The notes: a model not told the origin generated them from the sequence alone. A DNA stretch of 20,686 nucleotides from CAVLCC01 sp963624975 (GCA_963624975.1 CAVFRF010000039.1:1-20686), one strand, 5' to 3'; shown: positions 1-8,435, counted from the stretch's first letter. Translations and numbers: made by a program.

Positions 1-421
1 ATGCAGGTCCTGTTGCCTGCAAACTCGTGCAGCATCGCCACGGCTTCGGCAGGTTCGGGTGCATCCGCCACGTCGTCGTCGCAGATGGTGGTGAGGTCGG
101 TGATGAACTCCGTGATGTGGCGGCCCGGGTTCACGAAGGTCTGGAACGTGTCCACCACGTCGGGGCCGTCCATGATCGCAGCCGCTATCTCGATAAGCTC
201 GTCGGTGCCGGCCTTGAGGCCGGTGGTCTCGGTATCGACCACCACGTACTGGCTCTCCATCAGCCCGTACCTGGCACTTGCGGCCTTCTCGACCAGGTGC
301 TCGTAGCTCGCGGCCACGGCAGGATCGGTCCCCGAAACCAGATAGTCGGCGGCAGTGCCTGCGCCAGCTTGCTCAGCCAATATGGCGCCCCCTTCTCCAA
401 ACTCTCGAAATGCAGCCCCAT
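1..421 (-). CDS. DEDDh 3'-5' exonuclease (DnaQ/DinG type), partial, apparent frameshift
   Basis: N-terminal part of an exonuclease; the gene continues past the left edge. Read from about 345 downward, the frame gives YVVVDTETTG at roughly 252-223, which is exonuclease motif I (Asp-x-Glu) of the DnaQ/DEDDh fold. It is followed by a family-like stretch with IEIAAAIMDG and ITDLTTICDDDVADAP. Motifs II and III and any helicase domain (as in DinG) lie outside. Starts inside this frame are ATG 260 or GTG 317. A second frame beginning at ATG 421 reads MGLHFESLEKGAPYWLSKLA and runs into the exonuclease frame only if one base is restored near 346-356. I think the true start is 421 and that the sequence has a one-base deletion. 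No strong ribosome binding site is seen. The exonuclease fold is well supported; helicase fusion is unknown. Confidence 0.7.
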
Positions 422-662
422 GCGCACAGGATACAGCCTGCGCGCTCGCTGCAAACGGCAACGTCTAATGTTACCAAATAGCCCGGCCATGCTCGCCCGC
501 CAAAACCATCTCGCATGCACGACGTAAGGGCCGCCATCGGCCAGGGCTAGTGTAAGATTGTAGGGTTTGGTGCGCGGAACCCCGTACGGCGAACGTCTCC
601 GCACGACGCGAGCCTTTGCAGCGCACTCAGATCACGCTAGAGAACCACCGAAAGGATCGCCG
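422..662. other. Divergent intergenic region
   Basis: These 241 bases separate the leftward exonuclease gene from the rightward ATPase gene, so promoters for both should lie here. A weak -10-like TAAGAT is at 553-558 on the plus strand, without a convincing -35. A single TTACCAAAT at 470-478 resembles the repeats upstream of cpaB but stands alone. I see no RNA structure or small gene that I can support. Confidence 0.35.
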
Positions 663-3311
663 ATGGGCAAGATAGGCCTCATGAGCAGCGAAGTAGAAGA
701 GTCCAGGGCGCAGCACGGCGCCAACAGCCTCACCGAGGTCGAGCGAGAGACGTTCTGGGCCAAGCTCTGGGGCAATTTCGGCGACCCCATGATCAAGATC
801 CTGTGCGTGGCGCTCATCATCAACGTGGTCTTCACCTTCATGGGCCAGAGCGAGTGGTACGAGTCGGTGGGCATCGCCGCAGCCGTGATCATCGCCACGT
901 TCGTGTCCACCTACTCGGAGTACAAGAACGAGGGCGCGTTCCAGAAGCTGCAGGAAGAGGCTTCCAAGATATCGTGCAAGGTCTACCGCGACGGCGAGGT
1001 CGTGGAGATCTCCATCGACCAGATCGTGGTGGGCGACTGCGTGCTGCTGCAATCGGGCGACAAGATCCCGGCCGACGGCTTCGTGTTCGACGGCTCGCTG
1101 AGCGTGGACCAGTCGGTGCTCAACGGCGAGTCGGCCGAGGCCCACAAGACGGCGGCCGAGCCGGGCTATTCCCCCGACCCTGACGACATCGACTTCCTCA
1201 ACCCGCACGACCTCTACCGCGGCGCCATCGTGTGCTCGGGCAACGCGATCATGCAGGTCAGCTCGGTGGGCGACTCCACCATGTACGGCACCATCGCCAG
1301 CGAGCTGCAGCAAGACGACGGCCGCGAGTCGCCGCTCAAGCTCAAGCTAGGCCAGCTGGCCGGCACCATCAGCCGCTTCGGCTACATCATGGGCATCGCG
1401 ATCGCCTTCGCGTACCTGTTCCAGGCCATAGTGGTGGCCAACGGCTTTGACGCCGCGGCTATCGCGGCCTACTGCTCCAACTGGATGACCATCGTCAACG
1501 ACCTCGTGCAGGCCGTGATGTTCGCCGTGATCATCATCGTGATGGCGGTGCCCGAGGGCCTGCCGCTCATGATCGCGCTGGTGTCGTCCATGAACATGGG
1601 CAAGATGCTCAAGGACAACGTGCTGGTGCGCGACATCAACGGCATCGAGACCGCGGGCAGCCTCAACATCCTGTTCAGCGACAAGACGGGCACCATCACC
1701 AAGGGGCAGCTCGAGGTGGTCACGTTCATCGACGGCTCGCTCAACCGGGTGAGGCGCATCTCGGAGACCAGCGAGGCGGTGCGGGGCAAGTTCGTCGAAT
1801 GCGCATGCTGCAACAGCGAGGCCATGCTCACCGGCACCGGCGACGCGGTGCGGGCGATCGGCGGCAACATGACGGAGAGGGCGCTGCTCGACTTCGTGAG
1901 CGACTGCGCGGTCGAGAAGGGCCGCATGCACGCCGAGATTCCCTTCACCAGCGCCCGCAAGTTCTCGGCGGTGCAGCCCACCTCGGAGAGACGCGTGCTG
2001 CTCAAGGGCGCGCCCGAGATCGTGCTGGCCGGATGCGACGCGGCCTACGATGCCGATGGCGCAAGGCAGCCCATCGACCTCGATGCCGTGAACGCCGTGA
2101 TCGACGAGCTGGCGGCCAAGGCCATCCGCGTGCTGGCCTTCGCGGAGTGCGAGGCCGCGATCGACGGAGACCATCTCGACACCTCCACCGGATGGACCAT
2201 GGTGGGTCTCGTGGGCATCCGCGACGACATTCGCCCCGAGTCGGTGGAGGCCATCCGCCAGACCCAGGCGGCGGGCATCCAGGTGGTCATGATCACCGGC
2301 GACCGCAGGGAAACCGCGGCGGCCATCGCCGAGGAGGTCGGGCTTATCCAGAGCGAGGACAACCTCGTGATCACCAGCGCGGAGCTGCGCGAGATGACCG
2401 ACGAGGAGGTCGCGGCCAACCTGCACAACCTCAGGGTGGTGGCCCGCGCGCTGCCCACCGACAAGAGCCGCCTCGTGCGCATCTCGCAGTCGATGAACCT
2501 GGTGGCCGGCATGACGGGCGACGGCGTGAACGACTCCTCGGCCCTCAAGAAGGCCGACATCGGCTTCGCCATGGGCGGCGGCACCGAGGTTGCCAAGGAA
2601 GCCTCCGAGATCGTGATCCTGGACGACAACTTCAACTCCATCGAGAAGGCCGTGCTCTACGGCAGGACCATCTTCAACAGCATCCGCAAGTTCATCGTGT
2701 TCCAGCTCACCGTCAACGTGTCGGCGGTGCTGGTGGCGTTCTTCTTCCCCCTCATCGGGATGGGCAACCCGCTCACCATCACCCAGATTCTGTGGGTCAA
2801 CCTCATCATGGACACGCTGGCCGCGCTGGCGCTGGGCGGCGAGCCCGCGCTCGAGCGCTACATGCACGAGCGGCCCAAACGCCGCGACGAGAAGCTGGTG
2901 AGCCGCTACATGTGGTCGGCCATCGTCACAGGTGCCCTGTGGGTGTTCGTGCTGTCGATGGTGCTGCTGCTGGTTCCGCAGGCCAGGGGGATGTTCCGCG
3001 CGGCGGCCGACAACAACTTCCTCATGACCGGCTACTTCTGCTTCTTCGTGTTCTCGGCGGTGTTCAACGCGTTCAACGCCCGCACCGAGCAGCTCAACCT
3101 GTTCGACAACATCCGCGGCAACAAGGGGTTTCTCAAGATCATCCTGCTCATCGTGGTGGTGCAGGTGGCTCTGGCCTACCTAGGTGGCGAGATCTTCCGG
3201 TGCCATGGACTCGACCTGCAGGAGTGGGCGTTCGTGCTGGCGCTGGCCTTCACCATCATCCCGGTGGACCTGCTGCGCAAGCTGATCTCGCGCTCGGTGA
3301 ACAAGGCCTAG
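663..3311 (+). CDS. PMCA-type (P-type IIB-like) cation-transporting ATPase, probably Ca2+
   Basis: Integral membrane P-type ATPase of 882 residues, expected to export Ca2+ (or a related divalent cation) using ATP. Visible motifs in order: actuator-loop NGES at 154-157 (TGES in most relatives), PEGLP in the M4 ion-binding helix at 297-301, phosphorylation motif DKTGT with Asp340, and hinge motif TGDGVND at 618-624. Several hydrophobic C-terminal helices follow, with QILWVNLIMDTLAALALGGE typical of SERCA/PMCA-like pumps. Length fits the bacterial PMCA-like group. The frame is open upstream to 567, but AAAGGA six bases before ATG 663 and the start of homology support 663. No C-terminal calmodulin-type tail is evident. 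It stands alone, followed by a possible terminator. Substrate is inferred from family; another divalent cation is possible. Confidence 0.92.
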   Translation: MGKIGLMSSEVEESRAQHGANSLTEVERETFWAKLWGNFGDPMIKILCVALIINVVFTFMGQSEWYESVGIAAAVIIATFVSTYSEYKNEGAFQKLQEEASKISCKVYRDGEVVEISIDQIVVGDCVLLQSGDKIPADGFVFDGSLSVDQSVLNGESAEAHKTAAEPGYSPDPDDIDFLNPHDLYRGAIVCSGNAIMQVSSVGDSTMYGTIASELQQDDGRESPLKLKLGQLAGTISRFGYIMGIAIAFAYLFQAIVVANGFDAAAIAAYCSNWMTIVNDLVQAVMFAVIIIVMAVPEGLPLMIALVSSMNMGKMLKDNVLVRDINGIETAGSLNILFSDKTGTITKGQLEVVTFIDGSLNRVRRISETSEAVRGKFVECACCNSEAMLTGTGDAVRAIGGNMTERALLDFVSDCAVEKGRMHAEIPFTSARKFSAVQPTSERRVLLKGAPEIVLAGCDAAYDADGARQPIDLDAVNAVIDELAAKAIRVLAFAECEAAIDGDHLDTSTGWTMVGLVGIRDDIRPESVEAIRQTQAAGIQVVMITGDRRETAAAIAEEVGLIQSEDNLVITSAELREMTDEEVAANLHNLRVVARALPTDKSRLVRISQSMNLVAGMTGDGVNDSSALKKADIGFAMGGGTEVAKEASEIVILDDNFNSIEKAVLYGRTIFNSIRKFIVFQLTVNVSAVLVAFFFPLIGMGNPLTITQILWVNLIMDTLAALALGGEPALERYMHERPKRRDEKLVSRYMWSAIVTGALWVFVLSMVLLLVPQARGMFRAAADNNFLMTGYFCFFVFSAVFNAFNARTEQLNLFDNIRGNKGFLKIILLIVVVQVALAYLGGEIFRCHGLDLQEWAFVLALAFTIIPVDLLRKLISRSVNKA

Positions 3312-3342
3312 AGCCGCGCACGCGCAAAGGCGGCAAATACGG

Positions 3343-3369
3343 GACCGCTTGGGCGGTCGCAGCACTTTT
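3343..3369 (+). terminator. Possible weak terminator after the ATPase gene
   Basis: GACCGC (3343-3348) pairs with GCGGTC (3353-3358) around a short loop, and a CTTTT run follows at 3365-3369. The stem is only six pairs and the T-run is short and seven bases away, so termination may be partial. It overlaps the proposed -35 of the next gene. Confidence 0.35.
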
Positions 3370-3376
3370 GTATGCT
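3349..3376 (+). promoter_or_regulatory. Candidate promoter giving a near-leaderless transcript
   Basis: TTGGGC (3349-3354) and TATGCT (3371-3376) are spaced by 16 bases. Initiation about seven bases after the -10 would fall at roughly 3383-3388, at or just before the ATG at 3388. The gene has no Shine-Dalgarno sequence, which agrees with leaderless translation. Based only on motif resemblance. Confidence 0.4.
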
Positions 3377-3387
3377 ATAGTGCAGCC

Positions 3388-4260
3388 ATGGAAAACAACA
3401 TCTTCGACACGGCGCTTATCTTCGAAGGCGGCGGCATGCGCGCCTCCTATACTTGCGCCGTCGCCAACGCGCTGATCGACGAAGAGCTGTTCTTCGACAA
3501 CGTGTACGGCGTGTCGGCCGGGTCGAGCAACGCGGTCAACTACGTTTGCCGCGACCAGTGGCGCACCAAGCAGTCGTTCGTGGGATTCGCCGCGGCGCCG
3601 CACTTCGGCGGGATGGACACCTTCCTCTCCCACAAGGGATACTTCAACGCGCACTACATCTACGAGGAGTCGTGCAGGCCGGGCGAGCTGCTGCCGTTCC
3701 GCTTCACCGACTTCATGAGCAACCCCGCCAAGCTCACCATCGAGGGCTTCAGGCGCGACACCGGCGAGACGGTGTACTGGACGCGCGACGACATGGGCTC
3801 GCTTGGCAACCTCATGCGCAGGGTGAGGGCGTCGTCGACGCTGCCGATCGTGATGCCTCCCCCGGTAATCGACGGGTACTGCTACTACGACGGCGGCCTG
3901 GGCGAAAGCGCCGGGCTTCTGGTGGACAAGGCGCTGCGCGACGGCTTCGAGAAGCTGCTGGTGGTGCGCACCAGGCCAAAGGAGTACCGCAAGCAAGAGG
4001 TCGACAACCCCATGCGGCTGCTGTTTCCCACAAGGCCGTATCTCAGGCAGGCTCTCAACACGCGCGCGCAGAGGTACAACGACGCATGCGACAAGCTCGA
4101 GGCTCTCGAGAGCGAGGGCAAGGCGTACGTGTTCTACGCCAAGGACGTGACGGCCACCAGCTCCACCACCGACGTGCCCACGCTCGAGAAGAACTACGCG
4201 CTGGGCAAGGCGCAGGTCGAGTTGGAGATGCCCGCTATCAAGGAGTTCCTGGGCATCTAG
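3388..4260 (+). CDS. Patatin-like phospholipase / acyl hydrolase (YjjU-like)
   Basis: Predicted serine acyl hydrolase of 290 residues with a patatin fold and a Ser-Asp dyad. The oxyanion loop is GGGMR at 14-18, the nucleophile elbow GVSAGS has Ser43, and the partner Asp168 lies in DGG at 168-170. Length and single-domain form fit bacterial patatin-like proteins such as YjjU, thought to act on phospholipids or lysophospholipids; the true substrate cannot be read from sequence. No signal peptide or membrane segment is seen, so it is probably cytoplasmic. ATG 3388 was chosen because the family fold begins within about ten residues of it and the upstream in-frame extension is non-coding in character. 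There is no Shine-Dalgarno sequence. The unknown tail-anchored gene follows after 49 bases and may be co-transcribed. Confidence 0.88.
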   Translation: MENNIFDTALIFEGGGMRASYTCAVANALIDEELFFDNVYGVSAGSSNAVNYVCRDQWRTKQSFVGFAAAPHFGGMDTFLSHKGYFNAHYIYEESCRPGELLPFRFTDFMSNPAKLTIEGFRRDTGETVYWTRDDMGSLGNLMRRVRASSTLPIVMPPPVIDGYCYYDGGLGESAGLLVDKALRDGFEKLLVVRTRPKEYRKQEVDNPMRLLFPTRPYLRQALNTRAQRYNDACDKLEALESEGKAYVFYAKDVTATSSTTDVPTLEKNYALGKAQVELEMPAIKEFLGI

Positions 4261-4309
4261 AGGCCGAGCCGCCTGGCCGCGAAAGACGCATCGAGAAAGT
4301 GTTGCAAGC

Positions 4310-5053
4310 ATGAACATCACCAACCCGCTAGACGAGCAAGACCAGAAAGCCGCCGGCACCGCCGAAGACGGCGCGGGCGAGCAGGAAGCGCACTCCAAGC
4401 TTCCGAAGGCTGCGAAGTGCCTCCAGGGGTGCTACGTCGATTTCCTGGGCGAGGGCAAAGACGGGCAGAAGCTCCTGGCCAACTCCGCGAGCTACATCGG
4501 AGTCGAGCTTGCGGTGGCGCCTATCGATGGCGCAGGCGACGATGAGCTGTGGGTCTCCACGACCACCGGAATCCCGATAGGCCGCGTGCCCTGGGCAGAC
4601 TCCCCGCATCTCGCCTCGCTCATCTCCAACGGCTGGACCGTGAAGTCGGTCCTCTCGCTCGTGACCTACTCCAGTGCCGAAGGCGGGTTCTTCGGCGAAG
4701 CCGCGATCATGTGCATCGCGCCCGACTGCGCAGACGATATCCGTGCGGCTCTCGAGCAGTACGAGGCGAAGCAGGTGCAGCGCATCAAGGGAGGCGACCA
4801 CCCGCGCCTCGACCTCAACCAGGAGCAGTTCGCCAAGGTGGTGGAGAGCGGTGGAGAGTGGCACATGACCAAGCTCGCCAAGCTCACCAAGGAGCAGCAC
4901 GGCCGCATGAGCTACAAGCGCAACCAGTCCGTGACCGGCAAGATGATGGACATGTCGATGACCCACCGCATGGGATGCTCGATAGCCTCCACCATATTCC
5001 TGCTGGCTCTTCTGGGATTTGCCATCTGGGCAATCGCGAGGCTTTTCCTGTAA
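4310..5053 (+). CDS. Unrecognised protein with C-terminal membrane anchor
   Basis: I do not recognise this 247-residue protein. Residues 1-35 are acidic and Gln/Ala/Lys-rich, probably disordered. Residues 40-160 look folded, with alternating hydrophobic stretches (YVDFLGEG, YIGVELAVAP, MCIAPD). A basic linker follows, and residues 224-246 form one hydrophobic helix (SIASTIFLLALLGFAIWAIA) ending in RLFL. There is no N-terminal signal, so it should be tail-anchored with the bulk in the cytoplasm. The ATG at 4310 is preceded by only weak purine-rich sequence. Codon use resembles the neighbours, which supports real coding. It lies between a lipid-hydrolase gene and the one-carbon genes; neither gives a clear functional hint, though membrane association with the patatin protein is possible. 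Confidence 0.75.
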   Translation: MNITNPLDEQDQKAAGTAEDGAGEQEAHSKLPKAAKCLQGCYVDFLGEGKDGQKLLANSASYIGVELAVAPIDGAGDDELWVSTTTGIPIGRVPWADSPHLASLISNGWTVKSVLSLVTYSSAEGGFFGEAAIMCIAPDCADDIRAALEQYEAKQVQRIKGGDHPRLDLNQEQFAKVVESGGEWHMTKLAKLTKEQHGRMSYKRNQSVTGKMMDMSMTHRMGCSIASTIFLLALLGFAIWAIARLFL

Positions 5054-5170
5054 AGTGTATCGAGCACGGAGCGCGCATCGCGGATGCCCTCGGGCGTCTC
5101 GAGGTTCGCGCTTGCCCTGTTTATCGGGCGTTATAGGGGTTGCGATTCCCCGGCTTAAATGCATTCAACG

Positions 5171-5176
5171 TATACT
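5171..5176 (+). promoter_or_regulatory. Possible -10 element for the fhs operon
   Basis: TATACT lies 44 bases before the fhs start in an A+T-richer patch. A TTGCGA at 5140-5145 is too far away (25 bases) for a standard -35. The 166-base gap before fhs shows no fold I recognise as a tetrahydrofolate riboswitch. Weak call. Confidence 0.3.
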
Positions 5177-5219
5177 TTTGCTGTGTCCGGTTCGCTCCGA
5201 CTTAAGGAGGACTGTAGGT

Positions 5220-6896
5220 ATGGAACTCAAGTCCGATCTCGAAATCGCGCAGGAAGCCGAAATGCTCGACATCCGCGAGATTGCCGCTGCAGCCGGAATC
5301 GACGAGAAATATCTCGACCTTTACGGCAGCTACAAGGCCAAGGTAGACCCCAGCATCATGAACGACCTGGCCGACAAGCCCGATGGCAAGGTCATCCTAG
5401 TTACCGCAATCACCCCCACCCCCGCAGGAGAGGGCAAGACCACCACGTCGGTGGGTCTGGCCGACGGCCTGCACTACATCGGCAAGAACGTGATGGTCGC
5501 GCTGCGCGAGCCGTCGCTGGGCCCGGTGTTCGGCATCAAGGGCGGTGCCACGGGCGGCGGGTATGCGCAGATTCTTCCCATGGAAGACATCAACCTGCAC
5601 TTCACCGGCGACTTCCACGCCATCAGCGCGGCCAACAACCTGCTGGCCGCCATGCTAGACAACCACATTCACCAGGGCAACGAGCTTGGCATCGACGTGA
5701 GGCGCATCACGTGGAAGCGAGTGGTGGACATGAACGACCGCCAGCTGCGCAGCATCGTGGACGGCCTCGGCGGCCACTCGCAGGGCATGCCCAGGCAGGA
5801 CGGATTCGACATCACAGTGGCCTCCGAGGTCATGGCGATCTTCTGCCTGGCCACCTCGCTCACCGACCTCAAGGAGAGGCTCGGCCGCATAGTGGTGGGC
5901 TACACCTTCGACGGCAAGCCCGTCACGGCCGAGCAGCTCAAGGCCAACGGCGCCATGGCGGCGCTGCTCAAAGACGCCATCAAGCCCAATCTCGCGCAGA
6001 CGCTCGAGCATACGCCCGCATTCGTGCACGGCGGCCCGTTCGCCAACATCGCGCATGGCTGCAACTCCGTGATCGCCACCCGCACGGCCATGAAGCTGGC
6101 CGACTACGTGGTTACCGAGGCCGGCTTCGGCGCCGATCTTGGAGCCGAGAAGTTCCTCGACATCAAGTGCCGCTACACGGGCATCCGCCCCAGCGCGGTG
6201 GTGATAGTGGCCACGGTCCGCGCGCTCAAGATGCACGGCGGCGTGGCCCTCGACCAGCTGGGTCACGAAGACCTCGATGCACTCGAGCGCGGCCTTCCCA
6301 ACCTGCTGCAGCATGTGGAGAACATCACCAAGGTGTTCGGGCTTCCCGCGGTGGTGGCGCTCAACCAGTTCCCGCTCGACACCCCCGCCGAGCTGCAGCT
6401 CGTGGAGGACAAGTGCCGCGACCTCGGGGTCAACGTGGTGCTCTCGCAGGTGTGCGCCAAGGGCGGCAAGGGCGGCAAGGAGCTGGCCGAAGAGGTAGTG
6501 CGCCTGTGCGACTATCCCAACAGCTTCGCGTTCTCCTACGATCTGGAAGCCTCGATCGAGGAGAAGCTCAACATCATCGCCACCAAGATCTACCACGCAG
6601 GCGGCATCAACCTCGTGGGCGAGGCCATCGAGCAGATCCGCAGCCTCGAGGCCAACGGCTACGGGCAGCTTCCCATCTGCATGGCCAAGACGCAGTACTC
6701 GTTCTCCGACGACCCGGCGCTTCTGGGCGCGCCCCGCAACTTCTGGATGGCGGTGCGCGAGCTCAAGGTAAGCGCGGGCGCGGGCTTCATCGTGGCCCTC
6801 ACTGGCGACATGATGACGATGCCCGGCTTGCCCGTGCATCCTGCCGCCGAGCGCATCGACGTGGATGCCGAGGGGCGGATCACGGGACTGTTCTAG
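5220..6896 (+). CDS. fhs: Formate--tetrahydrofolate ligase
   Basis: Cytoplasmic enzyme that makes 10-formyl-THF from formate, THF and ATP, the entry step of the methyl branch of the Wood-Ljungdahl pathway. The reverse direction yields ATP. The 558-residue length is normal for the family. Visible motifs are the nucleotide loop TPTPAGEGKTTT at 65-76, then REPSLGPVFGIKGGATGGGY and the FTGDFHAI segment, all hallmarks of bacterial Fhs. ATG 5220 was chosen because AAGGAGG ends nine bases before it and the protein then begins as relatives do; the frame is open further upstream but without coding character. It is the first gene of the fhs-fchA-folD run, with fchA 25 bases downstream, so the three are probably one transcript. 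Confidence 0.96.
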   Translation: MELKSDLEIAQEAEMLDIREIAAAAGIDEKYLDLYGSYKAKVDPSIMNDLADKPDGKVILVTAITPTPAGEGKTTTSVGLADGLHYIGKNVMVALREPSLGPVFGIKGGATGGGYAQILPMEDINLHFTGDFHAISAANNLLAAMLDNHIHQGNELGIDVRRITWKRVVDMNDRQLRSIVDGLGGHSQGMPRQDGFDITVASEVMAIFCLATSLTDLKERLGRIVVGYTFDGKPVTAEQLKANGAMAALLKDAIKPNLAQTLEHTPAFVHGGPFANIAHGCNSVIATRTAMKLADYVVTEAGFGADLGAEKFLDIKCRYTGIRPSAVVIVATVRALKMHGGVALDQLGHEDLDALERGLPNLLQHVENITKVFGLPAVVALNQFPLDTPAELQLVEDKCRDLGVNVVLSQVCAKGGKGGKELAEEVVRLCDYPNSFAFSYDLEASIEEKLNIIATKIYHAGGINLVGEAIEQIRSLEANGYGQLPICMAKTQYSFSDDPALLGAPRNFWMAVRELKVSAGAGFIVALTGDMMTMPGLPVHPAAERIDVDAEGRITGLF

Positions 6897-6921
6897 GCTT
6901 GCGTTAGGAGCTGAGCAACCC

Positions 6922-7542
6922 ATGACTTTTCTAGATAGAAACGTGAGCGACTTTACCGAGGTGCTCGCATCCAAGAATCCCGTTCCCGGTGGCGGAGGTG
7001 CCTCCGCTCTGGTGGGCGCCGTGGGAATCTCGCTTTCCAACATGGTGGGCAACCTCACCATAGGCAAGCCCAAGTACGCCGACATCGAGGACGAGGTTCG
7101 CGTGCTGGTGGAAGAGGGCGAGCAGATCCGCCTGGAGCTGCTGTCGCTCATCGATGCCGATGCCGAGGCGTTCGAGCCGCTCTCGCGCGCCTACGGGATT
7201 CCCAAAGACGACCCGACGCGCGACACCGTGATGGAAGAGGCGCTGCGCGTTGCCTGCGCCGTGCCCATCGACATGATGTGCGTGTTGGGACGCGCGATCG
7301 AGATGCACGAGCGCATGGGCCAGATCGGCACCGCTATCGCGCTTTCCGACGTGGGCGTGGGAGCCGTGATGTGCAAGACCGCGATGCGCGGCGCCGCGCT
7401 CAACGTGTTCGTGAACACGCAGCTCATGAAGGACAAGGAGTACGCCACCAAGCTCGAGCGCGCGGCAAGCTCCCTTCTCGACACCTACTGCCCGCTGGCC
7501 GACAGGGTCTACGAGACCGTGATGACCAAGATCAGGAGCTAG
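6922..7542 (+). CDS. fchA: Methenyl-THF cyclohydrolase (cyclodeaminase-type FchA)
   Basis: Member of the formiminotransferase-cyclodeaminase family, stand-alone cyclodeaminase-like form of 206 residues. In acetogens such proteins convert 10-formyl-THF to 5,10-methenyl-THF. The N-terminal signature is PVPGGGGASALVGAVGISLS near residues 22-41, a glycine-rich turn and helix of the folate site; the rest is mostly helical, as in this family. ATG 6922 has AGGAG eleven bases upstream. It sits between fhs and folD, and the folD ATG follows its stop by a single base, so translation is probably coupled. The placement, together with the missing cyclohydrolase residues in the neighbouring FolD, supports the cyclohydrolase role rather than formimino-THF deamination for histidine or purine breakdown. 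Confidence 0.9.
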   Translation: MTFLDRNVSDFTEVLASKNPVPGGGGASALVGAVGISLSNMVGNLTIGKPKYADIEDEVRVLVEEGEQIRLELLSLIDADAEAFEPLSRAYGIPKDDPTRDTVMEEALRVACAVPIDMMCVLGRAIEMHERMGQIGTAIALSDVGVGAVMCKTAMRGAALNVFVNTQLMKDKEYATKLERAASSLLDTYCPLADRVYETVMTKIRS

Positions 7543-7543
7543 C

Positions 7544-8416
7544 ATGGCCAAGATTCTAGACGGCAAAGAGGTGGCCGCCGCGCTGGGCGCCAAGCTTGCC
7601 GAGAAGACCGAGAGGCTCATCGAGGCCGGGACGCAGCCCACGCTCGCGGTGCTGCGCGTGGGCGAGCGTGCCGACGATCTGTCGTACGAGCGCGGCCTCG
7701 TCAAGCGGGCGGAGGCGGTGGGCGTGGCCGTGAGGCGCGTGGTGCTGCCGGCCACCTGCACGCAAGGCGAGCTTGAGGCGGAGTTCGGCAAGCTCAACGC
7801 CGACGACGAGGTGCACGGCATCCTGATGTTCCGCCCGCTTCCCGAAGGCCTGGACGACCGGCCGATAGTGGACGCGATGGACCCTGCCAAAGACGTGGAC
7901 GGCATCACCGCCGGCTCGATGGCCGGGGTGTTCATGAACAGCGGCGAGGGGTTCGCGCCCTGCACCGCGCAGGCATGCATCGAGATCCTCGACCACTACG
8001 GCATCGGGCTTCTGGGCAAGAAGGCGGCCGTGGTCGGACGCAGCCTGGTGATCGGGCGCCCGGTGGCCATGATGCTCATGCACAGGCACGCCACCGTGAC
8101 CATCTGCCACACCCGCACTACCGACATGCAGTCCATCACCCGCGATGCCGACATCGTGGTGGTGGCCGCCGGCAAGATGGAGACCATCGGCGCCGAATAC
8201 TTCGCCGAAGGCCAAACAGTGATAGATGTGGGCATTGGCTGGAATACTGAGAAGAATAAACTCTGCGGAGATGTAAAATTTGACGAAGTCGAGCCGCTAG
8301 TCGCGCAGATCACGCCCGTCCCGGGCGGGGTTGGAAGCGTGACCACGAGCGTCTTGATGGCCCATGTTGTGGAGTCGGCAGAAAAACAGCACAAACGACT
8401 TTGCAGTTTCGGGTAG
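7544..8416 (+). CDS. folD: FolD-family methylene-THF dehydrogenase, probably lacking cyclohydrolase activity
   Basis: FolD-family protein of 290 residues that should oxidise or reduce between 5,10-methylene- and 5,10-methenyl-THF with a pyridine nucleotide. Visible are the DVDGITAGSMAGVF segment at 117-130, the Rossmann signature GRSLVIGRP and the C-terminal TPVPGGVGSVTTSVL loop. By eye against E. coli FolD, catalytic Lys54 falls on Leu52 (Tyr48 is kept, as is the lysine two further on) and Gln98 falls on Phe96 in GILMFRPLP. Those two residues serve cyclohydrolase chemistry in bifunctional enzymes, so I infer a dehydrogenase-only enzyme partnered with FchA. AGGAG overlaps the end of fchA, five bases before ATG 7544. 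Cofactor preference cannot be decided here. Confidence 0.92.
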   Translation: MAKILDGKEVAAALGAKLAEKTERLIEAGTQPTLAVLRVGERADDLSYERGLVKRAEAVGVAVRRVVLPATCTQGELEAEFGKLNADDEVHGILMFRPLPEGLDDRPIVDAMDPAKDVDGITAGSMAGVFMNSGEGFAPCTAQACIEILDHYGIGLLGKKAAVVGRSLVIGRPVAMMLMHRHATVTICHTRTTDMQSITRDADIVVVAAGKMETIGAEYFAEGQTVIDVGIGWNTEKNKLCGDVKFDEVEPLVAQITPVPGGVGSVTTSVLMAHVVESAEKQHKRLCSFG

Positions 8417-8435
8417 CAAATTGGGAATCTAGTCT

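Noticed and set aside
470..478. Single TTACCAAAT resembling the cpaB repeats
   Set aside because: One isolated copy of a short A+T-rich word without the 11-bp partners is expected by chance.
1347..2867. Long minus-strand open frame (506 codons) opposite the ATPase gene
   Set aside because: His/Asp/Arg-rich translation without domains; it is the antisense shadow of a gene with all P-type ATPase motifs.
1799..3475. Plus-strand frame of 558 codons overlapping the ATPase gene
   Set aside because: Arg/Gly/His-rich product typical of an out-of-frame read in high-GC DNA.
5054..5219. Possible tetrahydrofolate riboswitch before fhs
   Set aside because: I could not find the conserved core of either known THF riboswitch type; only short weak hairpins are present.
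5159..6907. Plus-strand frame of 582 codons overlapping fhs
   Set aside because: Arg/His/Gly-rich shadow; fhs in the other frame matches its family along the whole length.
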